This document shows, one piece after another, positions 23,442 to 35,105 of a stretch of DNA of 64,000 nucleotides. The DNA lies in assembly GCA_032622095.1 (NCBI GenBank), contig CP136064.1, positions 248,651,827 to 248,715,826 on the forward strand, read 5' to 3'. A program made the translations under genes and the position numbers. Origin of the DNA: Siphonodentalium dalli. Lineage: Eukaryota; Mollusca; Scaphopoda; Gadilida; Siphonodentaliidae. Positions within the stretch are counted from its first letter, which is position 1; each line of letters starts with the position of its first letter. The notes under the pieces were generated by a model. That model did not search any database, had not been told where the DNA came from, and worked only from the letters and a program-made list of their open reading frames with translations.

Positions 23442-25572
23442 GTAAGTAGAAAATATGGGACACCGGTAACTGTCTGTCGCGTATGATCATCCAAAAAGAT
23501 TAACTCAATTTAAAGCTAAATTTAGTTTAAATTAAATTTGCAATAATGGTAAGAAACGAAGCACAATGTTTGTATGTGCGATAAGGTTGTATAATGTATG
23601 GTCAGTTCTCGTTGCTAAATTTTCAGGCACTGTGCCCAAAAATGCATGCACAAATTCTGTGGCTAAAGATAAAGCGATCTCCATGCCCAGACGATTATTT
23701 AATGACATATCAACGTACACCGAAACCCAACAATATCCACATACAAAGCTGCAAAAGTTCGCCAGTAATGATAATTAGTCATATGTACATGTATGGAACG
23801 ATCAAGTTCACAACAGGAGATCTCGATGATTTACAATGTAAATTCGTTTCTCTGGGTAGAAACATCGTTTCTTTTGTGAGCTGTGGCATATATGGCACTG
23901 GATCTTTAACGATGTCACACATATATCCGTTGTAAGTTGATAATTATGATCTTCGCCTCAGACAGAAACCGGCTTTCCCGTATAATGCCGTTTCACATCA
24001 TCCCGTGTGACGCCTGGGCGTGTTATTAGTTCACGACGACGTTAATAAGTCGCCAGTCTTATAATTTTGTATTCATACACCGTGACTGCTAGTAGCCTGT
24101 ATGCTCATCATTTGGATAAACCAGTAATCCTAGTTATAGAGAGGTTATGCATATCTTACGTTTTGCACTTTCAGTTGTAGATAGTTCAGTGACCAGCACA
24201 CGACATGTCTCAGATGCCCAACATTGGCCTTTCTCATTTCATTCACATGTAGTACATATATTTGTGATGCTATTGTATTTGCGAAGGAATATTTTTAAAC
24301 ATCAGCCATCTCATCGATTGCAGATTCTGCCAATACAAGCTTACGAATGTTGTTATTGATGGCACTGCCTGGTCCCATTCCTGTGCGGTATTTGTTTTCC
24401 AACAGTGCATTCGTGAATAGGCGCTCTCTATATGCCGCAAGTCTTAAAATATGATATGTAGACAGCTGATGTATACGAATATTTATGTTCGACTGCAACG
24501 CCCTTGTTTGAACATCGTTTTGAGAAAGATTGTAAACCGTGAGAAAAGGAACATAATCGTGCAGATACATATAGACGAATTTACATTATAGTGTAGCCTT
24601 TTTTTCATCCGTCTATATATAGTATATGTACCAGGTAGCAGTGGCAGTAAAACAGCACATTAATTTCTAGATATTGTATTTTGAAGATATCCTAATATGT
24701 ATAAAGTATGTAGTTTGACGTACACTACCATCTAATTTGAAACAGATACTTAAACCCTAGCTGCAGCTAGATGTCGCTCGCACCGTTTGTCCTTTAAACC
24801 AGGAGTTGGGTCAAACATCTGGCCGTCTAGCCGAGACAGGGCAGGGAAGATTTGAAATCAATATAACACTGATCCTTTATAACAGCTCGACTCCCCTCCC
24901 TTCACATGTGTGTGTCATTTGTTTCATATTCACTCACGTGTCTTGCATGCGTTGTGTTTGTGTGGTTTTGGTGTCATATTAATCCCAAACGTTCTATCGT
25001 CTGTTGTTTACATATGGATCCGCTAAGTTTGAATTCCCATATATAACACAATTAAACGGACTTCCGGTGAGCATTTAGGAAATGTGTACCTTTACATGTG
25101 GGCAACCGACTCACGGCGCGCCGTACCATGTGTGCTTGATTAGAACAGTGGTGCTAAAGATAATCACGTCCTCTGTTGAAAACTGAACACATGGAGGCAT
25201 ATTCCGCATATAGTTGATTCATCATAAAGTTGCCTTTCTTGATTATAAATCGTGTTATTAAATATATGTCAAATTGATTAAGAACGCTTAACTTATATAT
25301 ATATTTCTTAATGAAGTTAATGCAGAATATGAGCCGCCTACGAAAAAGTGGGGTGGGGGTGGCGGATTTTTTTGTTTTGCTTGAAGATGGGGGAGATAAC
25401 CTAAATTTAATTCACATGGGGCAGTGGGGATGATAACGAGGGGGTTTCAGCATGGGAGACGCACCACATCGGCAGTTCAGTATATATACCGGTATATATC
25501 ATCGGGTTTACAATAAACAGAGAAATCAACATATACTAACATGGCAGAGATGCGTGCGTAGCAACGGTTAAA

Positions 25573-25905
25573 CTATTAGTGGAGCTGAATTGGTCATTGT
25601 CGCATGGTTTCGTACAAGAAAGGCACCCGGGATTTCCTAAACGTGCAAAAAGACACCCAGGATATCCCAAATGTGCATAAAGACACCCAACATCTCAAAA
25701 TCTATTCAAGGATACGGAACTGCGGTTCAAGTCAAACTAACGCGAACGGAATTTCTATTCAATTTAAGTTGAAATTCCACTCCGGTCAAAACAAATATTT
25801 ATAATGATAATAATTAGCAGACGACTATTCTGCGTACTTTGGTGAGATACTGGGTGTCATTTTGCACGTTACCACGCGACAATGACCAATTCAGCATTAG
25901 TGGAC
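25573..25905. mobile_element. Inverted-repeat element, GCTGAATTGGTCATTGTCGC arms
   Basis: AGCTGAATTGGTCATTGTCG near 25,583 is mirrored by CGACAATGACCAATTCAGC near 25,878, with weaker pairing inward (CACCC / GGGTG). The outer TATTAGTGG / CATTAGTGG pieces are same-strand similar rather than inverted, so the true ends are uncertain. Confidence 0.7.
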
Positions 25906-25991
25906 ACTCGAGCGCATTAAAGGTTCGAGTATGCTAAGAGGTCAGGTTATGTTCCCAAGGGATAACTTTATAAAAATGGCTTCAATTTGTT

Positions 25992-26108
25992 GTACCTGGA
26001 TGGTTTTAGTGTACCTGGATGGTTTTGGAGTACCTGGATGGTTTTGGTGTACCTGGATGGTTTTGTTTTGGTGTACCTGCATGGTTTTGGTGTACCTGGA
26101 TGGTTTTG
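25992..26108. repeat. Minisatellite, 18-bp unit, about 6 copies
   Basis: Units GTACCTGGATGGTTTTGG with one GGTTTTGTTTTGG expansion and one CTGCAT variant. 18 bp keeps a frame open, but nothing else suggests coding. Confidence 0.93.
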
Positions 26109-27329
26109 GAAGTCAAAACATTAAGTGTCGAACTAGATCCAAATTTGACACTATTAACTACTATTATATACAACTCGTAAGATGCCCACAATTAGTTAAA
26201 ACAGTTGGGAGACACGTATCCCACATGGCTCCATAGCCGCACCGCCGCTAATATAATGGTTACAGTACAGTAGCTGTTTTAAGTCTCGAACAATCTATGT
26301 TATCCAGTAATCTAAGCAACGCGAGGTAACTCTAATTGTCCAATCGAACTTGAACACGAACAACCGATATGTTAACAATCTAATATAATACGAGTAAAAT
26401 ATATGGAAAGCAACAACCTCCTAAGACAACTATCGTTTTGGGTATATTTTCATTTTAGCGTATTAAATTAATCTAAGCAATGCGAGGTGATATAAATTTA
26501 TTACATGGTAAACATTCGACGAAAGCGGGTACTCGTGCACGGACAGCGAAGAGCGTTTCATCTTCCCTTTGCCAGATATGGTAATATAATGTAAAGCGAG
26601 ATCATATATCGTTTATGGTCGTAAATTAAAAATCAGACATCATTTCACTCAAAACTTTATTGAAAGTGTCGATTGACAAACACCATGATGAATTTCAACG
26701 TGTACTTCAATGTTCCTATATATGCTTTGTGTTCCGATTTGCAAATGTTGCAAATCATGTAAATACAATATAGTTTCAGCTTGAAGGCTTAGCCACCAAG
26801 GTAGCGCTGACTATTGCTCTCAATGGAGTAGTTGAGACATATCGACTGATTAATAATACGAATTCTTCTTTGGGGCGGATAACACACTGAAAACAAATAT
26901 CATATTTGTTATCACATAGGTCTATACACCTGCTTGCTTCTAACGATAACTGAGAATATATTACTCCAACTCGGATTCATTCACAAATTTGTTGATCGTC
27001 TGTAGCGTCAGCCATGTGTCGAGTTTCAAAGTTGAGAGGGATTTGATTATCTTGGCATACACCCGCTTGGTTCTCTATATTTCATTATGTTATCGACATC
27101 AACACCTTTCCGCCGGCATTCGCCCCACCTGCCAGGTGCCGATAGTGCAATATATGGGACAATTTGGCAGCTAGTGGTGATTATTTATCAAAACACGGAC
27201 GTCTTGAGGAGCAACTTCAAAATGATCAAAATCTTTCAACGAAGGCACCTTACTCTGGATCATGTATTGCTATATCTAAAACATGCATGAAGTGTTGCAC
27301 AAAAGGCGTGATTTAAACATTATTGGTCA

Positions 27330-27610
27330 ACATATACTCGCTCAAATACGCACATAATCGACCTACAATATGAAATAGGTACACAATGGGACTATTTGAT
27401 TCTAAAATAAGCAGATAATGGAGTTATATCCGTTATATCATTTTGAAACAAATATTAAAGAGCTTACACCTGACAAATCGTGAGTTGACTTCTTTGTATC
27501 ATTATCAGCACATAATCTGCTTGGAATCACCTAATTATGAGTTAATATATCTGACTAAAACGATCTAATTTTCAGCACATTATCGACTCAAACAAGTTAT
27601 ATTATAAGAA
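27330..27610 (-). repeat. Dispersed repeat, inverted relative to 43,975-44,305
   Basis: Read on the minus strand it matches 43,975-44,305 in order: TTATAATATAACTTGTTT, GAGTCGATAATGTGCT, AACTCACGA, GCTCTTTAA, ACTCCATTATCTGCTTATTT and TCGATTATGTGCGTATTTG. This is a non-coding interspersed element of unknown class. Confidence 0.75.
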
Positions 27611-28572
27611 TATTATGTGCGGGTTTTCGAGATAATTTTGGATCGAATTTAATTATACAGAGTATCACATGTAATTGAATCCCCAAACCAGAGGCAGCTT
27701 ATATCATTCATAAAATATTCTTGTAAGAATCGCTGTGTCTGTTTCTAATCAAGATCTAACATCCGTGTATTAACTATCTCAGTACGCCTGCACTTTAACA
27801 TACATCTTATATATCAAAGTCGCCGTTAATTCAGGGAATATAATGACTGGATCAGTGGACCTACCCAAATCCTGATGGAAATATGATTCCTTAATTGTAG
27901 CAAATCAATCACTAACCACCATACTTACACGACAGCAGTTTATATCCGTTATATACCAAAGTTAATTTTTAACCACCATGTTACCCCGACTGATCTACCC
28001 ATTGATGTGTACGTGATATTACGATCAGTGCAGTACCAACCCAGTTGAAGCGTTTACCTGTTATGTGTTTTGTATATGTGTATTTGTCATTCATTTATAA
28101 TCACAGTATAAATGTATGTGTTAAAGTGAAATCATTCAACTAAATCATTTTGTTCGGGGAAGGTCCTAAGTCCGCCATATGTAATTGCATTCACGTGTGT
28201 GTATACGTACAACAACAGTCGTCGAAGCGACCGACTCACCAATCAAATTTCCATCCCAAAGCGGTTTTGATTTTAAATGTTTAAAACATATAAAAACGAC
28301 TGTCGGGTATAAAAAAAAAAACTGGTACATGTACATGAGCTGTGGAAATTCACAATCCACATTCAAAAATCAAGAATCGTTAAAAACTCATATTTATATT
28401 AAATTGAACTTTACGAGGAAAATAGGTATCGCTTGTGTCCAGAGTTTGAACACCGATCACATCTCAACCATTTAATAGATGTTTGGACAATTCACATATA
28501 TAGCCACTTTTAATCGTAAGTATAATAACTTTGGCAACAGATATCTAGCTCAACCACTGCATGTTTTGCAGA

Positions 28573-28718
28573 CAAGCCTGAGTTTAGTGGGCCTAAGCAG
28601 AATGAGGTCCCCAGATGGTGAATTTAGTGATGCTAGCCCGCTGTGCGGGATAGCGTCACTAAATGCACCCTCTGGGGACCTCATTCTGCAAATGACAGGC
28701 ACACTAAACTAAGGCTTG
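28573..28718. mobile_element. hAT-like MITE, AGAATGAGGTCCCC family
   Basis: Outer ends CAAGCCTGAGTTTAGTG and CACTAAACTAAGGCTTG enclose a near-perfect palindrome AGAATGAGGTCCCC...GGGGACCTCATTCT. The flanking octamers TTTGCAGA and GTTCCAGA match at 6 of 8 positions, consistent with an aged 8-bp target duplication like the perfect one at 31,304-31,584. Confidence 0.8.
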
Positions 28719-28739
28719 GTTCCAGATACATGTAGCAGC

Positions 28740-29070
28740 CTGAAGCGACTGGTTAGATATTACAATAGTGACGTAGGTTCCTGAACGCCTGAAGCGGCGA
28801 TTTAGAGACTACAGTAATCCGACCCTGTGATAACTACCCAACTGAGGATTGAAGAATAGTCGTCGTTTATATACAAATAACTAATCAGCAAATACAATTA
28901 ATATATCTGGAAAATTACGACAACTCATTCCAGGAAACTATAGTAATGAGCAGAATGCAGAAGTGAATCCAAGTGAGTCAACTGAAATCGAGGTTCGAGA
29001 AGGCAAATATAATACCAAAACCTACGTCACTAATGTAATCACTAAACCATCACCCAGAAGTTCTAGGTGG
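28740..29070. mobile_element. Small foldback relative of the 10.9-12.3 kb element
   Basis: One forward unit (AGTGACGTAGGTTCCTGAAC near 28,768) and one inverted unit (ACCTACGTCACTAATGTAAT near 29,020) face each other across about 200 bp. 29,080-29,340 then matches the dispersed repeat at 12,370-13,440, as it does beside the large foldback, so both were probably one composite unit. Confidence 0.7.
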
Positions 29071-29079
29071 TTGTTGCGG

Positions 29080-29340
29080 GAGTTATTGTACTTCCGAATG
29101 AAAGGAATATGTGAATTTTACGAACATTAAATGGTTGCGCTGTGTTTGATGTTCAAAATCGGGGCACAGTCCATAGCTATATTATTTGTAAATTTTCATT
29201 CTAAATATGAGTTTTTAACGATTACTTATTTTTGAATGTGCATTATGAATTTCCATAGCTCATTTAACTAGTTTATCCCATCAGACAAACGTGTATAACT
29301 GTTTTAAACAAATTTAAAATCTAAACCGCCTTGGGTTAGA
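29080..29340 (+). repeat. Dispersed repeat, copy 3, carrying the empty MITE site
   Basis: It matches 12,370-12,420, 12,919-13,020 and 13,362-13,440. At 29,215-29,218 the sequence GAGTTTTTAACGATTA is uninterrupted, whereas the 13 kb copy has a 334-bp MITE between two TTAA copies at the same point. Confidence 0.8.
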
Positions 29341-29434
29341 TACTCGATTGGTGACTTAGGCTCCTGTGCCTGTGTATAACACACAATATACAAGCTGTAG
29401 GTTAGATACGCCAGTCTCCCGTGTACATTATAAT

Positions 29435-30337
29435 TATTGACTGATCTGAGTTTATATTCATCAAAATGATTGACTGATCACATGTTTATATTCATTAAAA
29501 TGATTGACTGAGCTAAGTTTATATTCATCAAAATGACTGACTGATCACATGTTTATATTCATCAAAATGACTTACTGATCACATGTATATATTCATTAAA
29601 ATGACTGACTGATCACATGTTTATATTCATTAAAATGACTGACTGATCACATATTTATATTCATTAAAATGACTGACTGATCACATATTTATATTCATTA
29701 AAATGATTGACTGATCTAGGTTTATATTCATCAAAATGACTTACTGATCACATTTTTATATTCATTAAAATGACTGACTGACCACATGTTTATATTCATT
29801 AAAATGACTGACTTATCACATGTTTATATTCATTAAAATGAACTACTGATCACATGTTTATATTCATTAAAATGATTGACTGATCTAAGTTTATATTCAT
29901 CAAAATGACTGACTGATCATGTGTTTATATTCATTAAAATGACTGACTTGTGATTTATATTCATTAAAATGACTGACTGATCACATATTTATATTCATTA
30001 AAATGATTGACTGATCTAGGTTTATATTCATCAAAATGACTGACTGATCACATGTTTATATTCATTAAAATGACTTACTGATCACATGTTTATATTCATT
30101 AAAATGACTGACTGATCACATGTTTATATTCATTAAAATGACTGACTGATCACATGTTTATATTCATTAAAATGACTGACTTATCACATGTTTATATTCA
30201 TTAAAATGACTGACTTATCACATGTTTATATTCATTAAAATGAACTACTGATCACATGGTTATATTCATTAAAATGATTGACTGATCTAAGTTTATATTC
30301 ATCATAATGACTGACTGATCATGTGTTTATATTCCAG
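29435..30337. repeat. Minisatellite, about 33-bp unit, about 27 copies, ending at a 3' splice site
   Basis: Units read TGACTGACTGATCACATG then TTTATATTCATTAAAA. Variants are CATATTT, CTAAGTT and CTAGGTT, and some units are shortened. The final unit ends ATGTGTTTATATTCCAG, so the terminal repeat itself supplies the acceptor of the 33-nt exon at 30,338. Each unit also contains CTGAC or CTGAT, which fit the loose metazoan branch-point consensus. Confidence 0.95.
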
Positions 30338-30370
30338 GAGCATTCGGCTTAGCACCATCAGCGTTAGCAA
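30338..30370 (+). CDS. Micro-exon A (33 nt), linker between D1 and D2
   Basis: The exon lies between TATATTCCAG and GTGAGTAT. Using one base carried from D1 it reads RAFGLAPSALA and leaves one base for D2, so it is phase 1-1 and in frame with both neighbours. The Ala-rich segment is probably a flexible spacer. It could be skipped without shifting the frame. Support is the matching phase, good splice signals and the similar micro-exons elsewhere in this gene; a chance 33-nt match cannot be excluded. Confidence 0.65.
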
Positions 30371-30659
30371 GTGAGTATATCACAGAGAATTCGGTCAACT
30401 CCAATAAAGTTCCATGGTTGGAGTCGATGTTCATTAATTGCTCCGGTCGTGGATAATGACAAGCATAATTTATAATATTCTTAATACTATGTATGGCGAT
30501 CGCGTTAATATTTAACTTAACGAATGCCACAAATTGAAGCTTTATATGTCTATATATATATGTATTTATATATCTGCATGTGAATTTTTAAATACTGTTC
30601 TTTCTGAGTATTACCCTATGCAGTGTGCAGTATATTTTAACCGATACTGTCCAGCCTAG

Positions 30660-31680
30660 AAGTTTCAAATGGGAGTAGTCACTTCTCCCTATTTGGTTAT
30701 TAGGGAGAAGTGAGCTTTTATCAGGGAGAAGTAACAATTGCTGCAGTTCCATTTACACAACGACATCACCCTTCTGTTGTCCAATAAGTAGTATTCAACA
30801 TCAGAGCACATTTATAAAAACCATTATAGTGAGTACGAACACAATAGTACTCAGCAAAGTATGCTTTAAATATGATGTTAAGAGTTTTGGGGCATATTCA
30901 TACTGGTCCCTGGGACAAAATAGGGAGAAGTGGCACATATTAGGGAGAAGTCGAACGTCGAAATCTATGCTGGTCTCTGATCCGATATACGTCTCTATAA
31001 CACTTCTGGGAACACAATATTACACATTTGATTTTAGTCGGACTTGCCACCAATCAACGGATACATTTAGTCTACAGACAGTCGTTTGAAAAAAGAAACT
31101 GAAGGGTGAATAGTGACCAACATAGAGGGCGACTCGGCAGACATCTCGCTAAAATGTGCCACTTCTCCTTAGTTTTGTCCCAGGGAGAATAGTCATCTCT
31201 CTCTTAAACCAGTAAGCATATGTCCCAACAGCATATTTAAAGTATATATATTTACTGATTATAATGGTGTTCTTTCTCACTGCAATGGTGTTATAATTTG
31301 TGTTGCATACTCAAGCCTTGAAATAGTGTGTCTGTCATTTGCAGAATGAGGTCCCCAGAGGGTGAATTTAGTGATGCTGCCCCGCATAGCGGGCTATATC
31401 ATAACCAAATTTACCCTCTGTAAACCTCATTCTGCTGATGTGTATGCAGAATGAGGTCCCCAGAGGGTGAATTTGGTGAATTTGGTGATGCTAGCCCGCT
31501 ATGCGGGGTAGCATCACTAAATTCACCCTCTGGGGACCTCATTCTGCAAATGACAGGCACACTATTCCAAGGCTTGTGCATACTACTTATTGGATCACAG
31601 AAGACTGATATTGGGTGCAAATTAAACTTAAGCCACCGATACTTCTCCTAATAACCAAACAGGGGGAAATGACTTGTTTT
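30660..31680. mobile_element. Inverted-repeat region with GGGAGAAGT motifs
   Basis: Outer arms CTCCCTATTTGGTTATTAGG (near 30,686) and CTAATAACCAAACAGGGG (near 31,650) pair. Inner arms GGGACAAAATAGGGAGAAGT (near 30,910) and ACTTCTCCTTAGTTTTGTCC (near 31,161) pair as well. The AGGGAGAAGT motif recurs about five times. A hAT-like MITE (31,312-31,576) is inserted inside. No ORF with homology is seen. Confidence 0.7.
31312..31576. mobile_element. hAT-like MITE with a perfect 8-bp target duplication
   Basis: TGCATACT (31,304-31,311) directly precedes CAAGCCTTG and is repeated directly after CAAGGCTTG (31,577-31,584). Arms continue as AATAGTGTG, GTCATTTGCAGAATGAGG and their complements. The interior holds two tandem palindromes joined near 31,441, so this copy is a dimer of the unit at 28,573-28,718. 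An 8-bp duplication is the hallmark of hAT transposition; no transposase is present. Confidence 0.9.
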
Positions 31681-31966
31681 GGGTTGATTTGGTAAGATAT
31701 GATGGCCTAGATATCGCAAACTATAATTTCCGAGATTAATGCCTTACTTGCCTAATCAACATAAATTTTATGTTGTCAAGTACCGCATTTGTATTACACA
31801 TATTCTATTGTAAATTGCTAGGTACTTGCAAACGGTTTATTATCAATGAAAGATTGTGGTCAACTTTCCAAATATATCCCATGTTTATTGAATCATTTCA
31901 TTTATACAATCAACAATTGAATCATCTTCCACTCTCGACTATTCCCTTCCCGAAATATTTCTTAAC

Positions 31967-32308
31967 GGGGTAACTAAACTAAATCCGGCCATTTATATGG
32001 GACCATCTCATTTTATATATATGCAACAAATGAATGAATTGAAGTCATGGATTAGTGCAAAATACACTCATATGCTGTATGAACGATGCAAACAGCATGG
32101 TGATTATAATGAAAATGAATTTATGACTCCAGTCATAAATTAATTTTCACTATAATTACCATGCTGTTTGTATCATTCTTTGAGCACATACGTGTATTAT
32201 GAACTGATCCATGGGTCAAATTCATTCATTTGTTGCATATATTCTGTTGAGTATAAAAGGAGATTAAAGGAGGACCCATAAATGGCTGGATTTGGTGTAA
32301 AGTACCCC
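31967..32308. mobile_element. MITE, GGGGTA...AAATCC(G/A)GCC termini, copy 1
   Basis: The left end GGGGTAACTAAACTAAATCC is mirrored by GGATTTGGTGTAAAGTACCCC. The arms continue through CATTTATATGGGACC, CAACAAATGAATGAATT and ACAGCATGGTGATTATA to a central palindrome near 32,105-32,160. No ORF. Confidence 0.82.
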
Positions 32309-33147
32309 TTTAATAAATTAAATTTGGTTCTGAGTGTACTCTTAGAGTAGAAATCCGACTTCTGATTTTTCATTAGTTTTCCATCTGCGCCTTTCTCGAT
32401 ACTTTGAACATTCTATAGACTACCTTGAAAGCCCAGTCCGTGATTGAACACATGATCCATAATTCAGACAGGTTCAGACCAATAGGTACCAGAGGTAATT
32501 TAATACGAAGGCTCTGAGCATATGACCAACTACATTCCCATTATCGCATGCATGTATATCATATTTATGCCAATATAATCGGTAGTTTTCCCTAACATTC
32601 TTACCAAAGTTTCCAAAATGAAGGAAATCGCGAAAACTGTCTTCGATTTGAAACGTTGGTAAGTATGTTAGAGAAAACTACCGAATATATTGGCAGAAAT
32701 TGTGTCTCAACGTGTTTGGAACATAATTGGTAATATGCTAGTCGTCAGATAAAAAGTAGCGGGCCATGGCCCTTTATGTCGCCTTTTCTCTACCTTTACC
32801 ACAATTCGCCATTTCAAATTGATACCACGTGATTCATGAACGTCCCGCCCCCTTGGTGAATTTGTCATGTTCGCGTGGTGACGTTGGTTACAGGATACCC
32901 ATGACCCCCAAAACGTTGAATAGTCTACACGGAGGATGCATTTGAATCCGTGCTGTTCTATATCCGCGAACATATAGACCACCGAGACGTGACGTCCGAA
33001 CATGTTATTGGTGATTCGAACATGTTCTTGTTCTCTCGAGATGTATTCGAATCCGTGTTCTTCTATGTTCGAGAACGACATATTACCAAATTAGAATCTA
33101 GATCCGCGAGGATGACGTGTCACAATGTGCCAGTGTTCCAGTTATTT

Positions 33148-33294
33148 AAGAAATAAATACACGGTGTAGAGGTGTGTATGGTCAAGTTGTACCACAAAAA
33201 ACTGATTGTAGGACGACGCGTAGCGGAGTCCTACAATCAGTCTTTTGTGGTACAACTTGACCATACACACCGATACACCGTGTATTTATTTCTT
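33148..33294. mobile_element. Near-perfect 147-bp palindrome (MITE-like)
   Basis: AAGAAATAAATACACGGTGT, then TGTGTATGGTCAAGTTGTAC and ACTGATTGTAGGAC are mirrored to ACACCGTGTATTTATTTCTT around GACGCGTAGCGGAGTC. A looser relative with GGTACAATT lies near 34,060-34,095. Nothing else is supported in 32,310-34,538. Confidence 0.85.
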
Positions 33295-34538
33295 TTGTAA
33301 TACGACTGAAAGTTTATGGTCACAATTCGACTGAATAGTCAACGAAATGCTGCGCTTTTTCGGTCTCAGGTGAGAAAACATTTCGTGGTGTAATTCGTAT
33401 TGGGCGTACTCGATTTCTGTGCATGGAGTACTCTGGTAATGTCTTGTCTTGTTATGAAATTCCCCCGTTGACTTTTCGAGGCACCTCTTCTAGAAATAAT
33501 CGTTGTGATTGGCTAAAAAACGATGTGTTTTCAGCGGCGCCCGTGCGTTTCATTTAAATTGTACAGGAAATACGCTTGGGTCACTTCTGTTTTGAACGTT
33601 GTTGGAACAACATGAATATGATCATCGACTATGGACCATTTTCCTTACACAAAGCGATCTAAATGATCTAGTTTACTAAACTAATCTTATTCCCCTTCTG
33701 TACTGGTGAACAAACGCTTTCATTTTCAACTTGATTCCGAAATATCGAATATGATCGAGATTCGAATCGACGAATGCACAGCCCGGCCCCATGGATTTAT
33801 TTTGTCATTTAATATACTTATTAAGTAACTTTCTTTGGTCGTAACATATATCAATATACCATAACATCATTTGGACCATATTCATTGGCAACCAAACTGG
33901 TTTCAAGCGACAAATCGCTAGAAAATTCGCAAGATTGTCAAGATGTAGCAAAATTCAAAGGGATACGGGTGCGGGTGTACTCCGTTGATGCCCCGTTTGC
34001 GCGGAGTTAGAAAAGACGGGAAAAGTCGCGTGCGGCGATCTGAATAAACCGATTTTTTTCGTGGTACAATTGGAAAAAGTATAATTGTACCACAAAACTG
34101 GAACGAGATAGCCATGGTAACTCGGGCCACTGGCCAATCAGGACATGGCTTTTAAGCATAGTTAGGCAGGGTCGTATTACAAATATATATATAGTCGTTC
34201 GCGAACATAGAAGAATACGGATTCGAATACAGCCCAAGAGAGCAAGAACATGTTCCCGGGTCTATATTCTCGCTCCCCGAATTCGGGTAGCCATAATCTA
34301 GACCCGCGAATATGACGTCACAGAGGGTACTCACGTCCCGGGATCATATGTATCGAAATCAACTGAATACTATACGAGCTTGACCAATTCCTCATTGGTG
34401 GGACATTATCTCGTGTTTATCTATATATCATTTGACCTTATGTATATTTTCCTCAAAGCGCCTATAGTCTGAACCTGATCGATAACACTATAACCTGACC
34501 AGCTATAACTAACGAACTAACAACTTTTCTATTTTCAG

Positions 34539-35105
34539 CTGAAAAAGATTTAGATTTATTATTCCTTGTTCATTTTTCTAACCAACTTTCAAAAAGAGAA
34601 TATAACAGGTTTATCAAATTCATGAAAGATGTTGTGACTAACGCTGATATTGACTCGGGTGCAGTGCGAGTCGCCGTCATAATGTACAGGAACGAAGCTC
34701 TACGCTTGTTCTCGTTCAATCAGTATCCTTCCCGATCCGACCTCATCGCTGGAATCGAAAAAGTTCAGTATGGATATAAATCGGGAGAGGCCAGTTCCGC
34801 TGCAGGTTTAATTTCTGCTCGACGTATGTTCCGTGACGGCATCCGGCCCGGTACGTCACCCGATGACGTAGGTCGAGCCGTTATCCTTCTAACCGATTCA
34901 AATTCTAACCGAGATGTACAGAGGATTATCCAAGCGAAAGATGATCTTGTTGGAGATGTTGATGAGATTTACGCTATTGGGCTCGGGACGGATTCGCCCG
35001 ACGAAATGAAAACTATCGCCACCAAGGATGAATACGCATTCAATATCAAAAAGCCGTACGCATTGAATAAGATATCAACATTCATACAGAATGACATTAT
35101 GGCCC
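34539..35105 (+). CDS. vWA domain 2 exon (D2), degenerate MIDAS
   Basis: A phase 1-1 exon of 567 nt between CTATTTTCAG and GTGAGTAA. It reads TEKDLDLLFLVHFSNQ, FIKFMKDVVTNADIDSGAVR, VAVIMYRNEALRLFSF, GLISARRMFRDG, AVILLTDSNSNRD, IYAIGLGTDSPDEMKTIATK and ISTFIQNDIMA, giving all strands and helices of one vWA domain. The first MIDAS segment is HFSNQ instead of DxSxS; the third segment keeps an Asp (LTDS). There are no terminal cysteines. It joins micro-exon A in frame. Metal-dependent binding is unlikely, but the fold looks intact and under constraint (no stops across 188 codons). Confidence 0.9.

Larger units (their letters stand above)
23442..30337 (+). other. Intron 2 (6.9 kb)
   Basis: Bounded by GTAAGT and TATTCCAG. 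It contains inverted-repeat elements, a hAT-like MITE, foldback remnants and a long minisatellite at its 3' end (listed separately). 23,450-25,570 and 26,110-27,330 show no supported exon or repeat. Confidence 0.6.

Noticed and set aside
24167-24260. Possible exon after TTTTGCACTTTCAG in the D1-D2 intron
   Set aside because: The frame is open but no donor in phase 1 follows, and the peptide is not linker-like.
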